A DNA stretch of 64,000 nucleotides from Gordonia humi (GCF_014197435.1 NZ_JACIFP010000001.1:1426001-1490000), one strand, 5' to 3'. Positions 1 to 8,426 are shown, counted from the first letter of the stretch. The notes: generated by a model not told the origin, from the sequence alone. A program made the numbers and translations.

Positions 1-963
1 CTGGGGCGTCATGGGCGCAAGCTGGTGACACAGCCTCCAGCGGGAGGCGTGTAAGACGCTTCGTAGCGCCGATACTTGGCTCTCGTAGACGCTAGTAGAC
101 GGCCTCAGCGACGCACGGTTGCGTCGCTGGGACCACGAGTTTTGGTGTGGAGTAGTGATTTTCACTCCCGACTTCTCTTCTGGCGTCGTCTCGCCCTCGA
201 TCAGAACCCCGTCCAGACGGTCCGCCGAGGACCGCAGGGGCCCACGCTCTGGACCGGTATCGGACCACGGTCCGCTACCGGGTCTATCCTCTCTCCGCGG
301 CTGGCCGGCTCCCGCGCCAGCGTGGGCCTGCCGGTCCGCGGATCTCGTGCAGGCGCACCGGGTGGATCGACTGTGATCGGCTCTCCGGAACACCGCCGCG
401 CTGGCCCGCCTAGCCTCCGCCGCCAGGCGGCGGTGCAGCCGAGGGGCAGGTTCGCCCGCTTGCGGGCGGGCACGCCCGGGCTAGCGATGATCCCGAACCA
501 CCGGCGATCGACCTCCTGGCTACCGCCGGGACCGCTCCCGGGCGGGCGGCCGACCGTCGGCAGTGCCCCGAGTGGGTATCAGCGGGGGTATCGAGGGCGG
601 GTAGGGAGTACACGCAGCGACCTGGGCTTTTGTCGGGGGTGTACGCCTGGGGGTGGACACTTCCGGTCGTCGCAGGTCACAGCGTTGCGGCGAGTGTACT
701 CACTCGCGCTGACCTGGGCGTTCACGACCGGCCCTCGACCGGTCGAGGAGTTTGTGGCGTGTATATGGGTAAACGCCGCGCACCCGACGGCGGTCCAGCA
801 CTGCCGCAGGTCCGACGCGAGCGAGCGAGTGTTGGGCCGTAGGCGGGATCAGGTCCACGGCGCGCCGTTGACCTGGGGTGTTTGTATTTCTTGGCTTGCC
901 TCCGGCAGGACGACAGGGACACCCGAGCGCAGCGAGCAGGGAGGGAGGGCGAAGCCCGACCGA

Positions 964-994
964 CCGGGTGTCCAATGGCGCCTTGGACACCCGG
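964..994. other. Perfect inverted repeat, candidate oriT or relaxase-binding site
   Basis: Perfect 12-bp arms CCGGGTGTCCAA (964-975) and TTGGACACCCGG (983-994) flank a 7-nt centre, TGGCGCC. It lies about 235 bp before the relaxase start. Relaxases commonly bind an inverted repeat next to the nic site, and the half-site recurs at 917-925. The nic site itself cannot be read from the sequence. A terminator is possible, but there is no T-tract and no gene ends here. Confidence 0.45.
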
Positions 995-1005
995 ACCGAG
1001 GCTTG

Positions 1006-1028
1006 ATACCCATAGGGGGTAGGGGTAT
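1006..1028. promoter_or_regulatory. CsoR-type palindrome upstream of the relaxase
   Basis: The stretch contains TACCC-ATAG-GGGGTA (1007-1021) and ends in a further GGGGTAT. Its G/C-tract arms with AT ends resemble the palindrome at 5425-5441 and the two sites at 21885-21937 beside a CsoR-family gene. The likely role is an operator for the relaxase transcript. This is pattern similarity only. Confidence 0.35.
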
Positions 1029-1228
1029 GATCGGTGGGGACAGGGGCCCCGACGATCATGGACCTGCCTGGGTATCGACCTCGGGCCGGGTGGCCCGTCC
1101 CGCTTCACGGCGGTGTGGGCAGGCCGGTGAGCGCAAGCGAGCCCGGCCAGGGCCCCACGGCGACGGGGAGCGGGTCCCGCCGCAGGCGGGGATCTTCATT
1201 CCAATCGGCCGACGGAGGAGGGCGAGTC

Positions 1229-2962
1229 GTGAGCGAAGCGAGCACCGGTGCGACGCGCAAGGGTCGTGCGTCGATGGACATCGACGGTCACCGGTCGGCG
1301 GACGGCACCCGTCGGGGGCACTCGCGCTCGCGCAAGAACATCAGCACCGAGGCTCAGCGCAAGACCGCTGGGCCGGAAGCGGTGGCGTGGTACGCCGCGC
1401 AGAACCCGGCGGTGAATATCGAGAAGACGTATTTGAACGTCGACCGCGTGAACGATGGTGATGGCGGGTTCCGCGAGACCGGGTCGATCGCCGAGGTGGT
1501 CGCCTACGGTGACGCCCGCGAGGAGCGGGTGCGCAAGGGCATCAAGACCGGGGAGCGGTTCGCGGTCACGCAGGTGCACCACCTGCCGTGGTCCTATGTC
1601 GAGGAAGACGGCACGTTCTATCAGCCTCGGCACCGCGACGGGACGCCCCGTGTGGACGCGGCCGGGCTGCCCGTGATGCTGCCGCGATACCGGGTCATCC
1701 CGGGCATGGAGGAAGAAGCGCAGAAGTACTTCGAGGACTGCCTGGAGTTCGACGCCGCGCTCCTGCCCGATGGGCAGAAGGGCATCCACGGGTACAGCAT
1801 CCAGTTCGACGAGCACCGCCCGCATCTGCAGGTTCTCATGGACGCGTACTACGAGGCTCCGACGAAGAAGGACGCCGAGAAGATGGAGAACGGCTACAGC
1901 CGGGCGTTCGGGAGCCACCGCACCGATCGGCTGGTGCCGGCGGCCACGGACGAGGGCAAGGCCATCTTCAATGCGGACGGCACCCAGAAGATGGTCCGTG
2001 AGGGCAACAAGCGGAAATTTTCCCGCTATCACCGAGAGTTCAAGAGCTTCATGGTCGAGCGCGGTCACCAGGTGGAGTTGGAGCGGGACGAGCTGCGGCA
2101 CGACCGCAAGCTCGAACACGAGGATTTCAAGGACTGGGCGAACGAGATGTTGATCTTGACGCAGGAGACGGTCGAGGTCGAGGTCGACCGCGATCAGGTC
2201 GCCCAGCACAGACTGGTCGTCGATGACGTCGCGATCGCGGCCATCGCCACGGCCGAGCGCACGGAGCTTGAGGCCGAGCTGGTGGCCACCGCGACCGTGC
2301 AGCAGGCCGAGGAGGTCGCGGCCAGCGCCGAGGATCGGGGCTACCGGCGAGGTTTGTCGAAGGGACGTTCCGAAGGTCGGGCCACTGGTCGCCGTGAGGG
2401 TGAGGAGATTACCGCCCGGGCGGAGAAGTCCGCTGAGCACATCCGGAAGGAGGCTGACCGCGTTCGTCGGTTGGCCATCCTTGAGACCCAGCGCCAGGAT
2501 GCCGAGCACGCCGAGCGCATGGAGGCACTCGACGAAAAGCTTGCGGCGGCGCGTCGGTGGGAGGAGCGGGCGTTCGAGGAGGAGCAGCGCCAGGTCGATC
2601 TCAGCGAGGCGGCGCGTCGGACGCTGGGCGAAGCGCAGGTGGCCAAGGACGCGTACGAGGGTGCCGTCGAGCAGATCGAGATCAACAAGTCTGACCTTCC
2701 TCATCTGCGCGAGGAGGTCCTGGAGGAGACAAGGATCAAGACGAAGGACGGCGGGCAGAAGAGCCTCGCTGAGATCGCCGACCGAGGCGCGAAGAACAAA
2801 CTGCTGCGCAAGTACGGTCCGTCGGCTGACGCCTCCATCCTGCTCACCACTCGTGGCCAGGCCGAGCGGAACCGGGCCCGGGCCGCGGAGAAGGTCAAGG
2901 GCGTCATGCCCGCTCAGGGCCAGCAGCGCGATCAGCGGTCCTCTCAGGGACAGAAACAGTGA
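1229..2962 (+). CDS. MobV/Pre-like relaxase (mobilization protein)
   Basis: Predicted DNA relaxase that would nick the origin of transfer and lead the strand into a recipient. The 577-residue product has an N-terminal part recalling MobV/Pre enzymes (N-P-x(5)-KTYLNVDRV near residues 59-73; FDEHRPHLQ at 193-201, in the place of the family's HxDE..PHxH metal motif; RYHREFKSF afterwards). Residues about 300-500 are charged, Glu/Arg-rich and probably coiled coil. GTG 1229 is chosen because GGAGGAG lies 8 nt upstream; an ATG at 1034 would add 65 low-complexity residues. The last metal-motif His is Gln and the second residue is Phe, so this is a divergent member. Two small genes follow in the same operon. 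Confidence 0.7.
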   Translation: MSEASTGATRKGRASMDIDGHRSADGTRRGHSRSRKNISTEAQRKTAGPEAVAWYAAQNPAVNIEKTYLNVDRVNDGDGGFRETGSIAEVVAYGDAREERVRKGIKTGERFAVTQVHHLPWSYVEEDGTFYQPRHRDGTPRVDAAGLPVMLPRYRVIPGMEEEAQKYFEDCLEFDAALLPDGQKGIHGYSIQFDEHRPHLQVLMDAYYEAPTKKDAEKMENGYSRAFGSHRTDRLVPAATDEGKAIFNADGTQKMVREGNKRKFSRYHREFKSFMVERGHQVELERDELRHDRKLEHEDFKDWANEMLILTQETVEVEVDRDQVAQHRLVVDDVAIAAIATAERTELEAELVATATVQQAEEVAASAEDRGYRRGLSKGRSEGRATGRREGEEITARAEKSAEHIRKEADRVRRLAILETQRQDAEHAERMEALDEKLAAARRWEERAFEEEQRQVDLSEAARRTLGEAQVAKDAYEGAVEQIEINKSDLPHLREEVLEETRIKTKDGGQKSLAEIADRGAKNKLLRKYGPSADASILLTTRGQAERNRARAAEKVKGVMPAQGQQRDQRSSQGQKQ

Positions 2963-2980
2963 CAGGGAGGTGATGGACGC

Positions 2981-3247
2981 ATGGGTATGGGATCTCTGAT
3001 GACCGGCGGTGGCATAGGCCCGTCGCCGAGCGAGCGGGCGATGGCCGAGCGCTTCGATCGGATCGACGAGCTGCGTGCCGAGGCGCTCGACCTAGAACGG
3101 CAAGCCGTCGCCGACCGGCACCCGCCCCTGCGGACGGCTGGTTCGTACTTGCAGATGCTGACCGAGGCCGAAGCAGATGATCTTGAGCGGCGAGCGCTCA
3201 GGCTGCGGCGACGCGCCGCAGAGTTGGAATGGGAACTAGGAAAGTGA
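2981..3247 (+). CDS. Small charged protein downstream of the relaxase
   Basis: 88-residue protein of unknown family. It starts with a Gly/Met-rich stretch followed by a predicted helix rich in Glu, Arg and Leu, with a heptad-like C-terminus. A good Shine-Dalgarno (GGGAGG, 2965-2970) precedes ATG 2981, and the gene starts 18 nt after the relaxase stop, so the two are co-transcribed. Position suggests a relaxosome accessory protein, but no motif supports a specific function. Confidence 0.6.
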   Translation: MGMGSLMTGGGIGPSPSERAMAERFDRIDELRAEALDLERQAVADRHPPLRTAGSYLQMLTEAEADDLERRALRLRRRAAELEWELGK

Positions 3248-3253
3248 GATCTG

Positions 3254-3700
3254 ATGAGTGAAGAGGAACAGCGGCACCTCGACCAGCGCCGTACGCGGCG
3301 TCTGGAAGCTGCGATGGCCGCCGGTGACGAGCAGGCGATCCAACGTGCCGGTGGCGCGGGCACTGCGGAAGCCAAGGAAGCGCGCCGCAGAGTGCAGGTG
3401 CGCCGTGCGGCCCGTGAGGGGCGCCAGAAGCGCGCCGAGCAGATCAAGGCCGAGCAGGCCCAGCGCGAGCAGAAGAAGGCCCAGACGGGCGCTCAGGCGC
3501 AGTCGGGCTCTACTGCTCAGGCTGGCCACCGTCCGGCCACCGGTGCCGACCGGCGCCAGCAGGTCGCAGCTCGGGCCGATCAGGCTCGGTCGGCACCGGT
3601 GGAGCGCCGGGTGCAGGAGGTCAAGGACATGAACCGTAGGGCCGCTCAGTCGGCCCGTGAGCGCGCCGAGCGGTCGCAGAAAGCGGGTCAGCGAATGTGA
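3254..3700 (+). CDS. Highly charged helical protein, third gene of the relaxase operon
   Basis: 148 residues, mostly Arg, Glu, Gln and Ala, predicted to form long helices or coiled coil, with a Gln/Ala-rich middle. No enzyme motif is seen. It begins 6 nt after the previous stop and is followed by a strong terminator, so it closes the relaxase operon. Its basic, extended character would suit DNA binding or bridging in a relaxosome, but this is inference. Confidence 0.55.
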   Translation: MSEEEQRHLDQRRTRRLEAAMAAGDEQAIQRAGGAGTAEAKEARRRVQVRRAAREGRQKRAEQIKAEQAQREQKKAQTGAQAQSGSTAQAGHRPATGADRRQQVAARADQARSAPVERRVQEVKDMNRRAAQSARERAERSQKAGQRM

Positions 3701-3726
3701 GTATCCGTCATCTGGTCGAGACAGAA

Positions 3727-3757
3727 AACACCCCGTAGAGATGATCTACGGGGTGTT
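3727..3757. terminator. Bidirectional terminator between relaxase and coupling-protein operons
   Basis: Perfect 13-bp stem (AACACCCCGTAGA, 3727-3739, with 3745-3757) around a 5-nt loop. T-rich sequence follows on the plus side and A-rich sequence precedes it. It sits between convergent genes ending at 3700 (+) and 3771 (-). Confidence 0.85.
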
Positions 3758-3770
3758 CTTGTATCTGCAC

Positions 3771-5120
3771 TCAGTCGAGCAGGTTGGTCGCCGCGATGTC
3801 GACGAGCCGAGCCAGGTGCCCGGCACGGTGTCGCACGAGTAGTCGTCCGTGTCCCTCGGGCGGGACCAGGTCGGCCCGTTCGATTGTGGCCGTCTTGTCC
3901 CGGGCGTGTGAGACGTTCCCCGCCGCATCGAGGGACGCGGTCACCCGCTCGGTGGTGGGCGTCATCCAGAGCGCGGCGTCGTACAACTCCGGCTCGGGGG
4001 TGTCCGGCAGGATCAACGCGGCGGGGAAAAGGTCGCGCAAGACCTTCAGGCCGACCGCGCCCCACCGCTCCTCGAACTGCGATGTCGCCTGTACGGCCGC
4101 GACGATGCGGATGCCCAGACCGCGAGCCTCGCCCACCCAGTTGGACAGTCGCGGCAGGTACGCCGTGGAGGGCAGCTCGTCGATGACCATGAGCAAGGTG
4201 TCGATCCGCCCGACGCGCCTGCGCCAGTGATTGACCAGGCTCGTCAGGGTCGCGGTGGCGGCGGGCATGGCGTCGCCGGACAGCGGGGACACAACGTACA
4301 AGGTGGCGCCGGGCTGTTCGAGCATCGACGGATGGAAGGGCACCGGACGCTGGCCGGCCACTGGCTCGCGAACCTCGTCGCGGGCCCATGTGCCCAGTGC
4401 CACGCCGATGTTGATGCGGATCGAGTCGCGCTGGGCGGCGTCCATCTCCAGTGCGGCGGTCAGCGCTCGGCCGTGCTTGGAGCCGCTGACGGTGCACCGG
4501 CGGGCAGCGGTCATCCACGAGGGGGTGTCGTAGTCGGGCTCGGCCCCGCCGTCGGTGGACTCACCGAGGCTGTCTGCGGCTTCGAGGGCCCAAGCGATGC
4601 CGCCACCAGGTCGGTCGTGCTCGGTGTCGGGGTCGGAGTAACTGGCCGCAGCGCGCAGGATCGCGGCCAGCGGGCGACGGGCGAGCGACTTCCAGAACGC
4701 ATCGTTACCGCCGGACCCGCCGGACCCACCGCCGATCGAGCCCACTTCCAGCAACAGGTTCGCCAGGTCGAGGGCGCTGTCGTCGCTGTGCACGAGCCCG
4801 GTCGGGTCGCTGGCCACGCGGGTGATCTGCGCGCCGATCTCCTCGTCGCGGACCTCGCCGGACAGGTCCATGAGGTAGCAGGGGCCGCGGGATGCGCGCT
4901 TGGCGGCAGTGAGCTCGGCCAAGTCGGCCTTGCTCGACACGGCAACGACCGGGCGCGTGCCCCACATGATGATGTTCGGCCCCAGGCAGGTGCGGCTTTT
5001 GCCCGTGCCGGTCGACCCGCTCACCAGAAGGTGCGGTTGCTTGTGGTCGATCGGCCGGTTGCGACTGTCTAGTCCCGCGTATGGGGCGTCCATCACTGGG
5101 CGGGTGGTCTTCTTGGCCAT
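3771..5120 (-). CDS. TraG/VirD4-like coupling ATPase
   Basis: Predicted type IV coupling-type ATPase that would link the relaxase-DNA complex to a secretion channel. Of 449 residues, GSTGTGKS at 35-42 is the Walker A motif and LLMVIDELP at 309-317 the Walker B, followed by the QATSQ stretch typical of TraG/TraD/VirD4 proteins. It lacks the N-terminal membrane segments of full-length VirD4 proteins, so membrane contact must come from a partner. GAGGAG sits just upstream of ATG 5120. It starts 6 nt after a small gene in the same operon; a shared promoter region separates both from the divergent membrane-protein operon. Confidence 0.8.
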   Translation of the reverse strand: MAKKTTRPVMDAPYAGLDSRNRPIDHKQPHLLVSGSTGTGKSRTCLGPNIIMWGTRPVVAVSSKADLAELTAAKRASRGPCYLMDLSGEVRDEEIGAQITRVASDPTGLVHSDDSALDLANLLLEVGSIGGGSGGSGGNDAFWKSLARRPLAAILRAAASYSDPDTEHDRPGGGIAWALEAADSLGESTDGGAEPDYDTPSWMTAARRCTVSGSKHGRALTAALEMDAAQRDSIRINIGVALGTWARDEVREPVAGQRPVPFHPSMLEQPGATLYVVSPLSGDAMPAATATLTSLVNHWRRRVGRIDTLLMVIDELPSTAYLPRLSNWVGEARGLGIRIVAAVQATSQFEERWGAVGLKVLRDLFPAALILPDTPEPELYDAALWMTPTTERVTASLDAAGNVSHARDKTATIERADLVPPEGHGRLLVRHRAGHLARLVDIAATNLLD

Positions 5121-5126
5121 GACTCC

Positions 5127-5369
5127 TCACTTCCCCCAGCGATGTGCGACGGCCTCACGGGCACCGGCACTGAGCCGGTCGGCAGCTTCGTCCTTGGCGA
5201 CCGCAACAATATCGGCAATCTCGGCACCGGTGAGATTCTCCATTGCGTGCAGTAATAGGGCTCGACCGAGCAGTCCGGCCGTAATTTCTTGGGTATTGGA
5301 AATGGTCTGAAGCCTTTTCAATTCATCGCTGGTCAGCGGCACTGTTTGGCGGGTGTTGAGTTTTTGCAT
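5127..5369 (-). CDS. Small DNA-binding-like protein upstream of the coupling ATPase
   Basis: 80 residues from ATG 5369, with AAGGATGG upstream; a longer frame to 5507 would run into the divergent promoter. The sequence VPLTSDELKRLQTISNTQEITAGLLGRALL resembles a ribbon-helix-helix or MobC-like accessory fold (short strand, then two helices), followed by a helical C-terminus. It is the first gene of the operon with the coupling ATPase (6-nt gap). Likely a relaxosome accessory protein or autoregulator; the family was not identified with certainty. Confidence 0.6.
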   Translation of the reverse strand: MQKLNTRQTVPLTSDELKRLQTISNTQEITAGLLGRALLLHAMENLTGAEIADIVAVAKDEAADRLSAGAREAVAHRWGK

Positions 5370-5424
5370 TTGGTATCCATCCTTACATCGTTGCAGGTCA
5401 AGCCTGGTGTACTCGTTGACTACG

Positions 5425-5441
5425 ATACCCCCCAGGGGTAT
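5425..5441. promoter_or_regulatory. CsoR-type palindrome in a divergent promoter
   Basis: ATACCCC-CCA-GGGGTAT, with perfect 7-bp arms, in the 131-bp gap between the divergent coupling-protein operon (start 5369) and membrane-protein operon (start 5501). It could control both. Compare 1006-1028 and the sites at 21885-21937. Confidence 0.45.
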
Positions 5442-5500
5442 TGTCGAGTCAATCGAAGCGATGCCCCGGTGGGGCACGGAATGGACCAGGAGGCCGGGAT

Positions 5501-5707
5501 ATGGCACGAGAAGGAAAACGTGGATTCGTCAGCGCACGGACGATAGGAATGGTTCTGATTGCGATTGTTTTCATCGGGATCGGTGTATTTGTTGGGATCG
5601 AGATCGGTGGATCTCAGGCGTCCGATCAGCGTGACCAGATCGAGAGTTGCTTGCCTATCTCGTCGAGCGCTCAGCTCGCCTACTGCCTGGACGGTGGCGG
5701 GAACTGA
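5501..5707 (+). CDS. Small single-pass membrane protein
   Basis: 68 residues with a basic N-terminus (MAREGKRGF), one hydrophobic helix (about 15-37) and a polar C-terminus with two cysteines (SCLPIS, YCLDGG). ATG 5501 is preceded by AGGAGG at 7 nt; an upstream ATG at 5441 has no ribosome site. It is the first gene of a five-gene chain of membrane proteins that overlap by 1-8 nt. Family unknown. Confidence 0.6.
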   Translation: MAREGKRGFVSARTIGMVLIAIVFIGIGVFVGIEIGGSQASDQRDQIESCLPISSSAQLAYCLDGGGN

Positions 5708-6393
5708 TGACATCTCGATGGGAGCGCGAGCGCAGCGCGTGGGTGCTGGCGCACAGTCGTGCGGGCACCAGCGCCCGCCGCCGAGCCGAGCTTCTGGCTC
5801 GTGCGGATCGCAGGGGCCAGCGCGACCAGCACGGCCTGGCTGCCGCCGTCGCACAGGATGAGACGACCGCGCCGCTATGGCGGCGCGTGGCCCTCGGTGA
5901 AGGTCGGAGCCCGATCAAGGCGATCACCTACGCGGGAGCCTGCCTCGTCGGCGGGATCGTCGGCGGTGTGGGCGCGGGTATCGGATACGGCGCCTACCGG
6001 GGCCTGTGGCAGACCTCGCCGAAGATCGGCCGGCTATGGACCTGGCCGTGGGCTGCGGCGGCGGGCATCGGTGCAGTGAGCCTGCTGGCGCTGGACGTGC
6101 CGCTGGGAGTGAGCGTCCAGTTCACCAGGCGCTTCCCGCTCGACCTGGTGCAGATCGGCCCGTGGTGGAGCTGGGCGGGGTGGCAACTAGTGATCGCGCT
6201 GGCCACGGTGGCCTGGCTGATCCGGGCATGGGGCTGGGCCGGGGTGCCGAAGAACGCGGCGGTTCGAGATCCGCGCAAGAAGGACGGGAGCTTCAAGGCG
6301 ACCCCGGACCACGCGAAGGTGGCGCTCGACCCCGAGGACGACATGGACGTGTGGGACCGCATCAAGAAGTGGGCGACAGAGGAGGGGAAATGA
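5707..6393 (+). CDS. Membrane protein with basic cytoplasmic N-terminus
   Basis: 228 residues; the ATG overlaps the previous stop (TGATG). The first 65 residues are Arg/Ala-rich and cytoplasmic-looking. Hydrophobic segments lie near 72-95 (Gly-rich), 112-132 and 153-173, with many tryptophans, followed by a charged tail. The Gly-rich first helix (VGGIVGGVGAGIG) suggests tight helix packing. No family recognised. By position it belongs to the membrane part of the transfer module. Confidence 0.6.
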   Translation: MTSRWERERSAWVLAHSRAGTSARRRAELLARADRRGQRDQHGLAAAVAQDETTAPLWRRVALGEGRSPIKAITYAGACLVGGIVGGVGAGIGYGAYRGLWQTSPKIGRLWTWPWAAAAGIGAVSLLALDVPLGVSVQFTRRFPLDLVQIGPWWSWAGWQLVIALATVAWLIRAWGWAGVPKNAAVRDPRKKDGSFKATPDHAKVALDPEDDMDVWDRIKKWATEEGK

Positions 6394-6677
6394 CCAGCGA
6401 TCGACCAATCATCACCCGCCTGCACGGTGAGCCGGTATTGCCGACCACGGCTTCCGATTCGGTCGAGCCGGTCTCGGCTCGACACGGAGCGCTCCTCGGC
6501 CTGGCCATCGCGGCCGGAGTGCTCGCGGGTATCGCGCTCATCGTCCTGGGCGTCGTTTACGGCGGTCCGTGGCGGTGGGCGGCAGGGGCGGCAACGCTCG
6601 CCCTCATCGCGCTGATCGTGGCGCCGGGATTCGTAAAAGACAAGCAGGACAACAACGTTGAAGGAGAGAAGAAATGA
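6390..6677 (+). CDS. Small two-helix membrane protein
   Basis: 95 residues starting in an ATGA overlap with the preceding gene. A polar N-terminus of about 32 residues is followed by two hydrophobic segments separated by a short YGGPWRW turn, then a charged tail (KDKQDNN). No conserved family recognised; part of the overlapping membrane operon. Confidence 0.6.
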   Translation: MTSDRPIITRLHGEPVLPTTASDSVEPVSARHGALLGLAIAAGVLAGIALIVLGVVYGGPWRWAAGAATLALIALIVAPGFVKDKQDNNVEGEKK

Positions 6678-7324
6678 GTGAACAGAAGATCGACATCCAT
6701 GTGCAATCGGGCACGGGCGAGATCTTGCGCATCGTGAGCACGTTGCTGCTTTTCGGCGGTGCTGGCGGTCTCGCGTGGACAGTGGCACAGGGCCCGAATG
6801 CGGAAATGGCCGCGTCGGGCTTCTCGATGATGATCGTGATGATGATTCGGTTGGCGTACGGGGCCGGTCGGATCAGCGTGCCCGCTCGGGGACAGAGCAC
6901 CGACGACTTCGCGGTCACCAAGGGCGTAGTGGCCCAGATGATCGCCGAGTACCAGCGGGCCTTGGCCAAGGCCAACCTGCCGGTCATGACGCTGATTGCT
7001 GCGGCGTACGCGATCGCCTTCCTGGTGTTGCGAGCTGGCGTGAGCGCCGCGTTGGGGATATTCAGCAACCTCTACATTGCGGGATTCTCGGCGGCGATGG
7101 TCGGTGCGGTCGTCGTGTTCCCGTCGCTGTTGCCGTCGATTCTCGCCTCGCTTAAGCGCAAGGGGGTGGTGACCGATGTGCCGCAGGCACCCGTCGCCTC
7201 GGCGACGCCTGCACCCGTGCAGCAGGCCCCGGTCTCTGCGCCGGTTGCGCCCGCGCCGGAGCCCGTCCAACCCACCAAGCGCGTCGTCCGTCGCGTCGTG
7301 AAGAAGGAGACTCCCAATGTCTGA
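6674..7324 (+). CDS. Polytopic membrane protein with Pro/Ala-rich tail
   Basis: 216 residues, ATGA overlap with the previous gene. About four hydrophobic segments (near 19-38, 49-63, 106-122 and 137-157) are followed by a Pro/Ala/Val-rich tail ending in basic residues (RRVVKKE). The layout is like that of small T4SS or mating-pore proteins, but no homology is apparent. Unknown function. Confidence 0.6.
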   Translation: MSEQKIDIHVQSGTGEILRIVSTLLLFGGAGGLAWTVAQGPNAEMAASGFSMMIVMMIRLAYGAGRISVPARGQSTDDFAVTKGVVAQMIAEYQRALAKANLPVMTLIAAAYAIAFLVLRAGVSAALGIFSNLYIAGFSAAMVGAVVVFPSLLPSILASLKRKGVVTDVPQAPVASATPAPVQQAPVSAPVAPAPEPVQPTKRVVRRVVKKETPNV

Positions 7325-8426
7325 GTACGAATTTGTCGATGAAGACGGCAATCCGATCGATCCGAGTGAACTGGGTGACGGGTACGAGATCGTCGACGAC
7401 GTCGAGCCCGAGCAGGTCGAAGCGGTCGACTACCTCGACGAGATCCTCCTCGACCACGATGCCGATGATGAGGTCCCAGAGCTGGGACTCGACGGTGGCG
7501 AGCAGTCGGTCACGGTCGTCGCTGACGATGAACCGGAGACGGTCGAGATCGTCGAAGAGGTCGACGACGAGCCTGCACCGGCCGCTCCATCGCTGGACAA
7601 GGCTGTCGAACCGCAGGAGGACTCTCCCATCACGCTGAACCGGCGCGCCAAACTGATGCTGGTCGGTGGCGCTGCTGCGGCAGTCCTGCTGGTCGGCGGC
7701 GGCATCGCCTTCGCGCTCAACGGTGTCGGCAACCAGAACACAGCGGCAGACGTCAAGGCAGGAGCGTCGAGCAAGTACGCGCAGGCGAGTGAGAAGGTCG
7801 TCTCGAAGTCGTCCGAGGTGCGTGGCGAGGCGGCGTCCGTGGCCATTGATACTTGCCGGGTCGGAAAGCTCGGCGGCGGTGGCGGTCTCGGCGACGCGAT
7901 GGCCGACGGCGGTGCAGAAGCGCCGAAGCTACGTCTCGACGTCATCAGCGCCTCCCCGCTACCCGGCTCGTTCATCGCCGCACGGACCAACGCAGACGGC
8001 AAGGCAGGCACACCGTCGCTGCTCCAGCTCACGAAGTCGGGTTGGGCGGCGTACACGACCGTCCCGCTGACCAAGGCCGAGACAAAGGCCGAGGTCTCGC
8101 GCCCCGGTTTCCACAAGGTCGACGTCACCGTCACCGATGACAAGATCGCCGTGACCAGCGACAAGGTCTGGGCCGGTGGGGACACCGGAGGCGCGGGGTC
8201 CTGCGAGCCGGGCGAACCCGGAGTCTACGCAGCGTCGGGCAAGGTTCCGGCCGATGCAGCGGGCCTGGTCGATGGACAGGCCAGCGTCGATGCGATCCAA
8301 GGCATCGCCGGTGAGCCGGATCGTGCGGTAGCGATCATGGGCAACTCGGTTGCCCTGGTTCGCCTGGTCGAGAACGTCGACGGAGGGGGTGATGCGGCGT
8401 CGAGTAGCAGCAAGCCGTCGAAGTAG
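7317..8426 (+). CDS. Bitopic membrane protein with acidic cytoplasmic and extracytoplasmic domains
   Basis: 369 residues; starts 8 nt before the previous stop. The first about 105 residues are extremely acidic (runs of Asp/Glu). A single hydrophobic helix follows (about 112-134), then about 235 residues outside the membrane with two cysteines (DTCRVGK and SCEPGEPG) that could form a disulfide. No catalytic motif is seen. The acidic cytoplasmic part could dock the basic relaxase or coupling proteins; this is inference from charge and position. Confidence 0.6.
   Translation: MSEYEFVDEDGNPIDPSELGDGYEIVDDVEPEQVEAVDYLDEILLDHDADDEVPELGLDGGEQSVTVVADDEPETVEIVEEVDDEPAPAAPSLDKAVEPQEDSPITLNRRAKLMLVGGAAAAVLLVGGGIAFALNGVGNQNTAADVKAGASSKYAQASEKVVSKSSEVRGEAASVAIDTCRVGKLGGGGGLGDAMADGGAEAPKLRLDVISASPLPGSFIAARTNADGKAGTPSLLQLTKSGWAAYTTVPLTKAETKAEVSRPGFHKVDVTVTDDKIAVTSDKVWAGGDTGGAGSCEPGEPGVYAASGKVPADAAGLVDGQASVDAIQGIAGEPDRAVAIMGNSVALVRLVENVDGGGDAASSSSKPSK

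Larger units (their letters stand above)
1..1228. other. Non-coding, hairpin-rich region upstream of the relaxase
   Basis: About 1.2 kb with no convincing gene; the long open frames here have arginine- and glycine-rich compositions without recognisable motifs. The DNA is dense in inverted repeats: a perfect 10-bp stem (CAGCGACGCA, 106-115, with 120-129), a 7-bp stem around 453-468, and the large repeat set at 917-994. Three copies of GGACACCCG lie in alternating orientation at 917-925, 965-973 (reverse) and 985-993. Such structure beside a relaxase gene fits an origin of transfer or another structured locus, but function is inferred only from position. Confidence 0.5.

Noticed and set aside
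76..1461. Long plus-strand frame covering the region before the relaxase
   Set aside because: Arg/Gly-rich composition, no motif, overlaps the relaxase gene in a wrong frame and runs through many perfect hairpins.
1196..2704. Long antisense frame opposite the relaxase
   Set aside because: Mirror of GC-rich codon bias; no motif or ribosome site.
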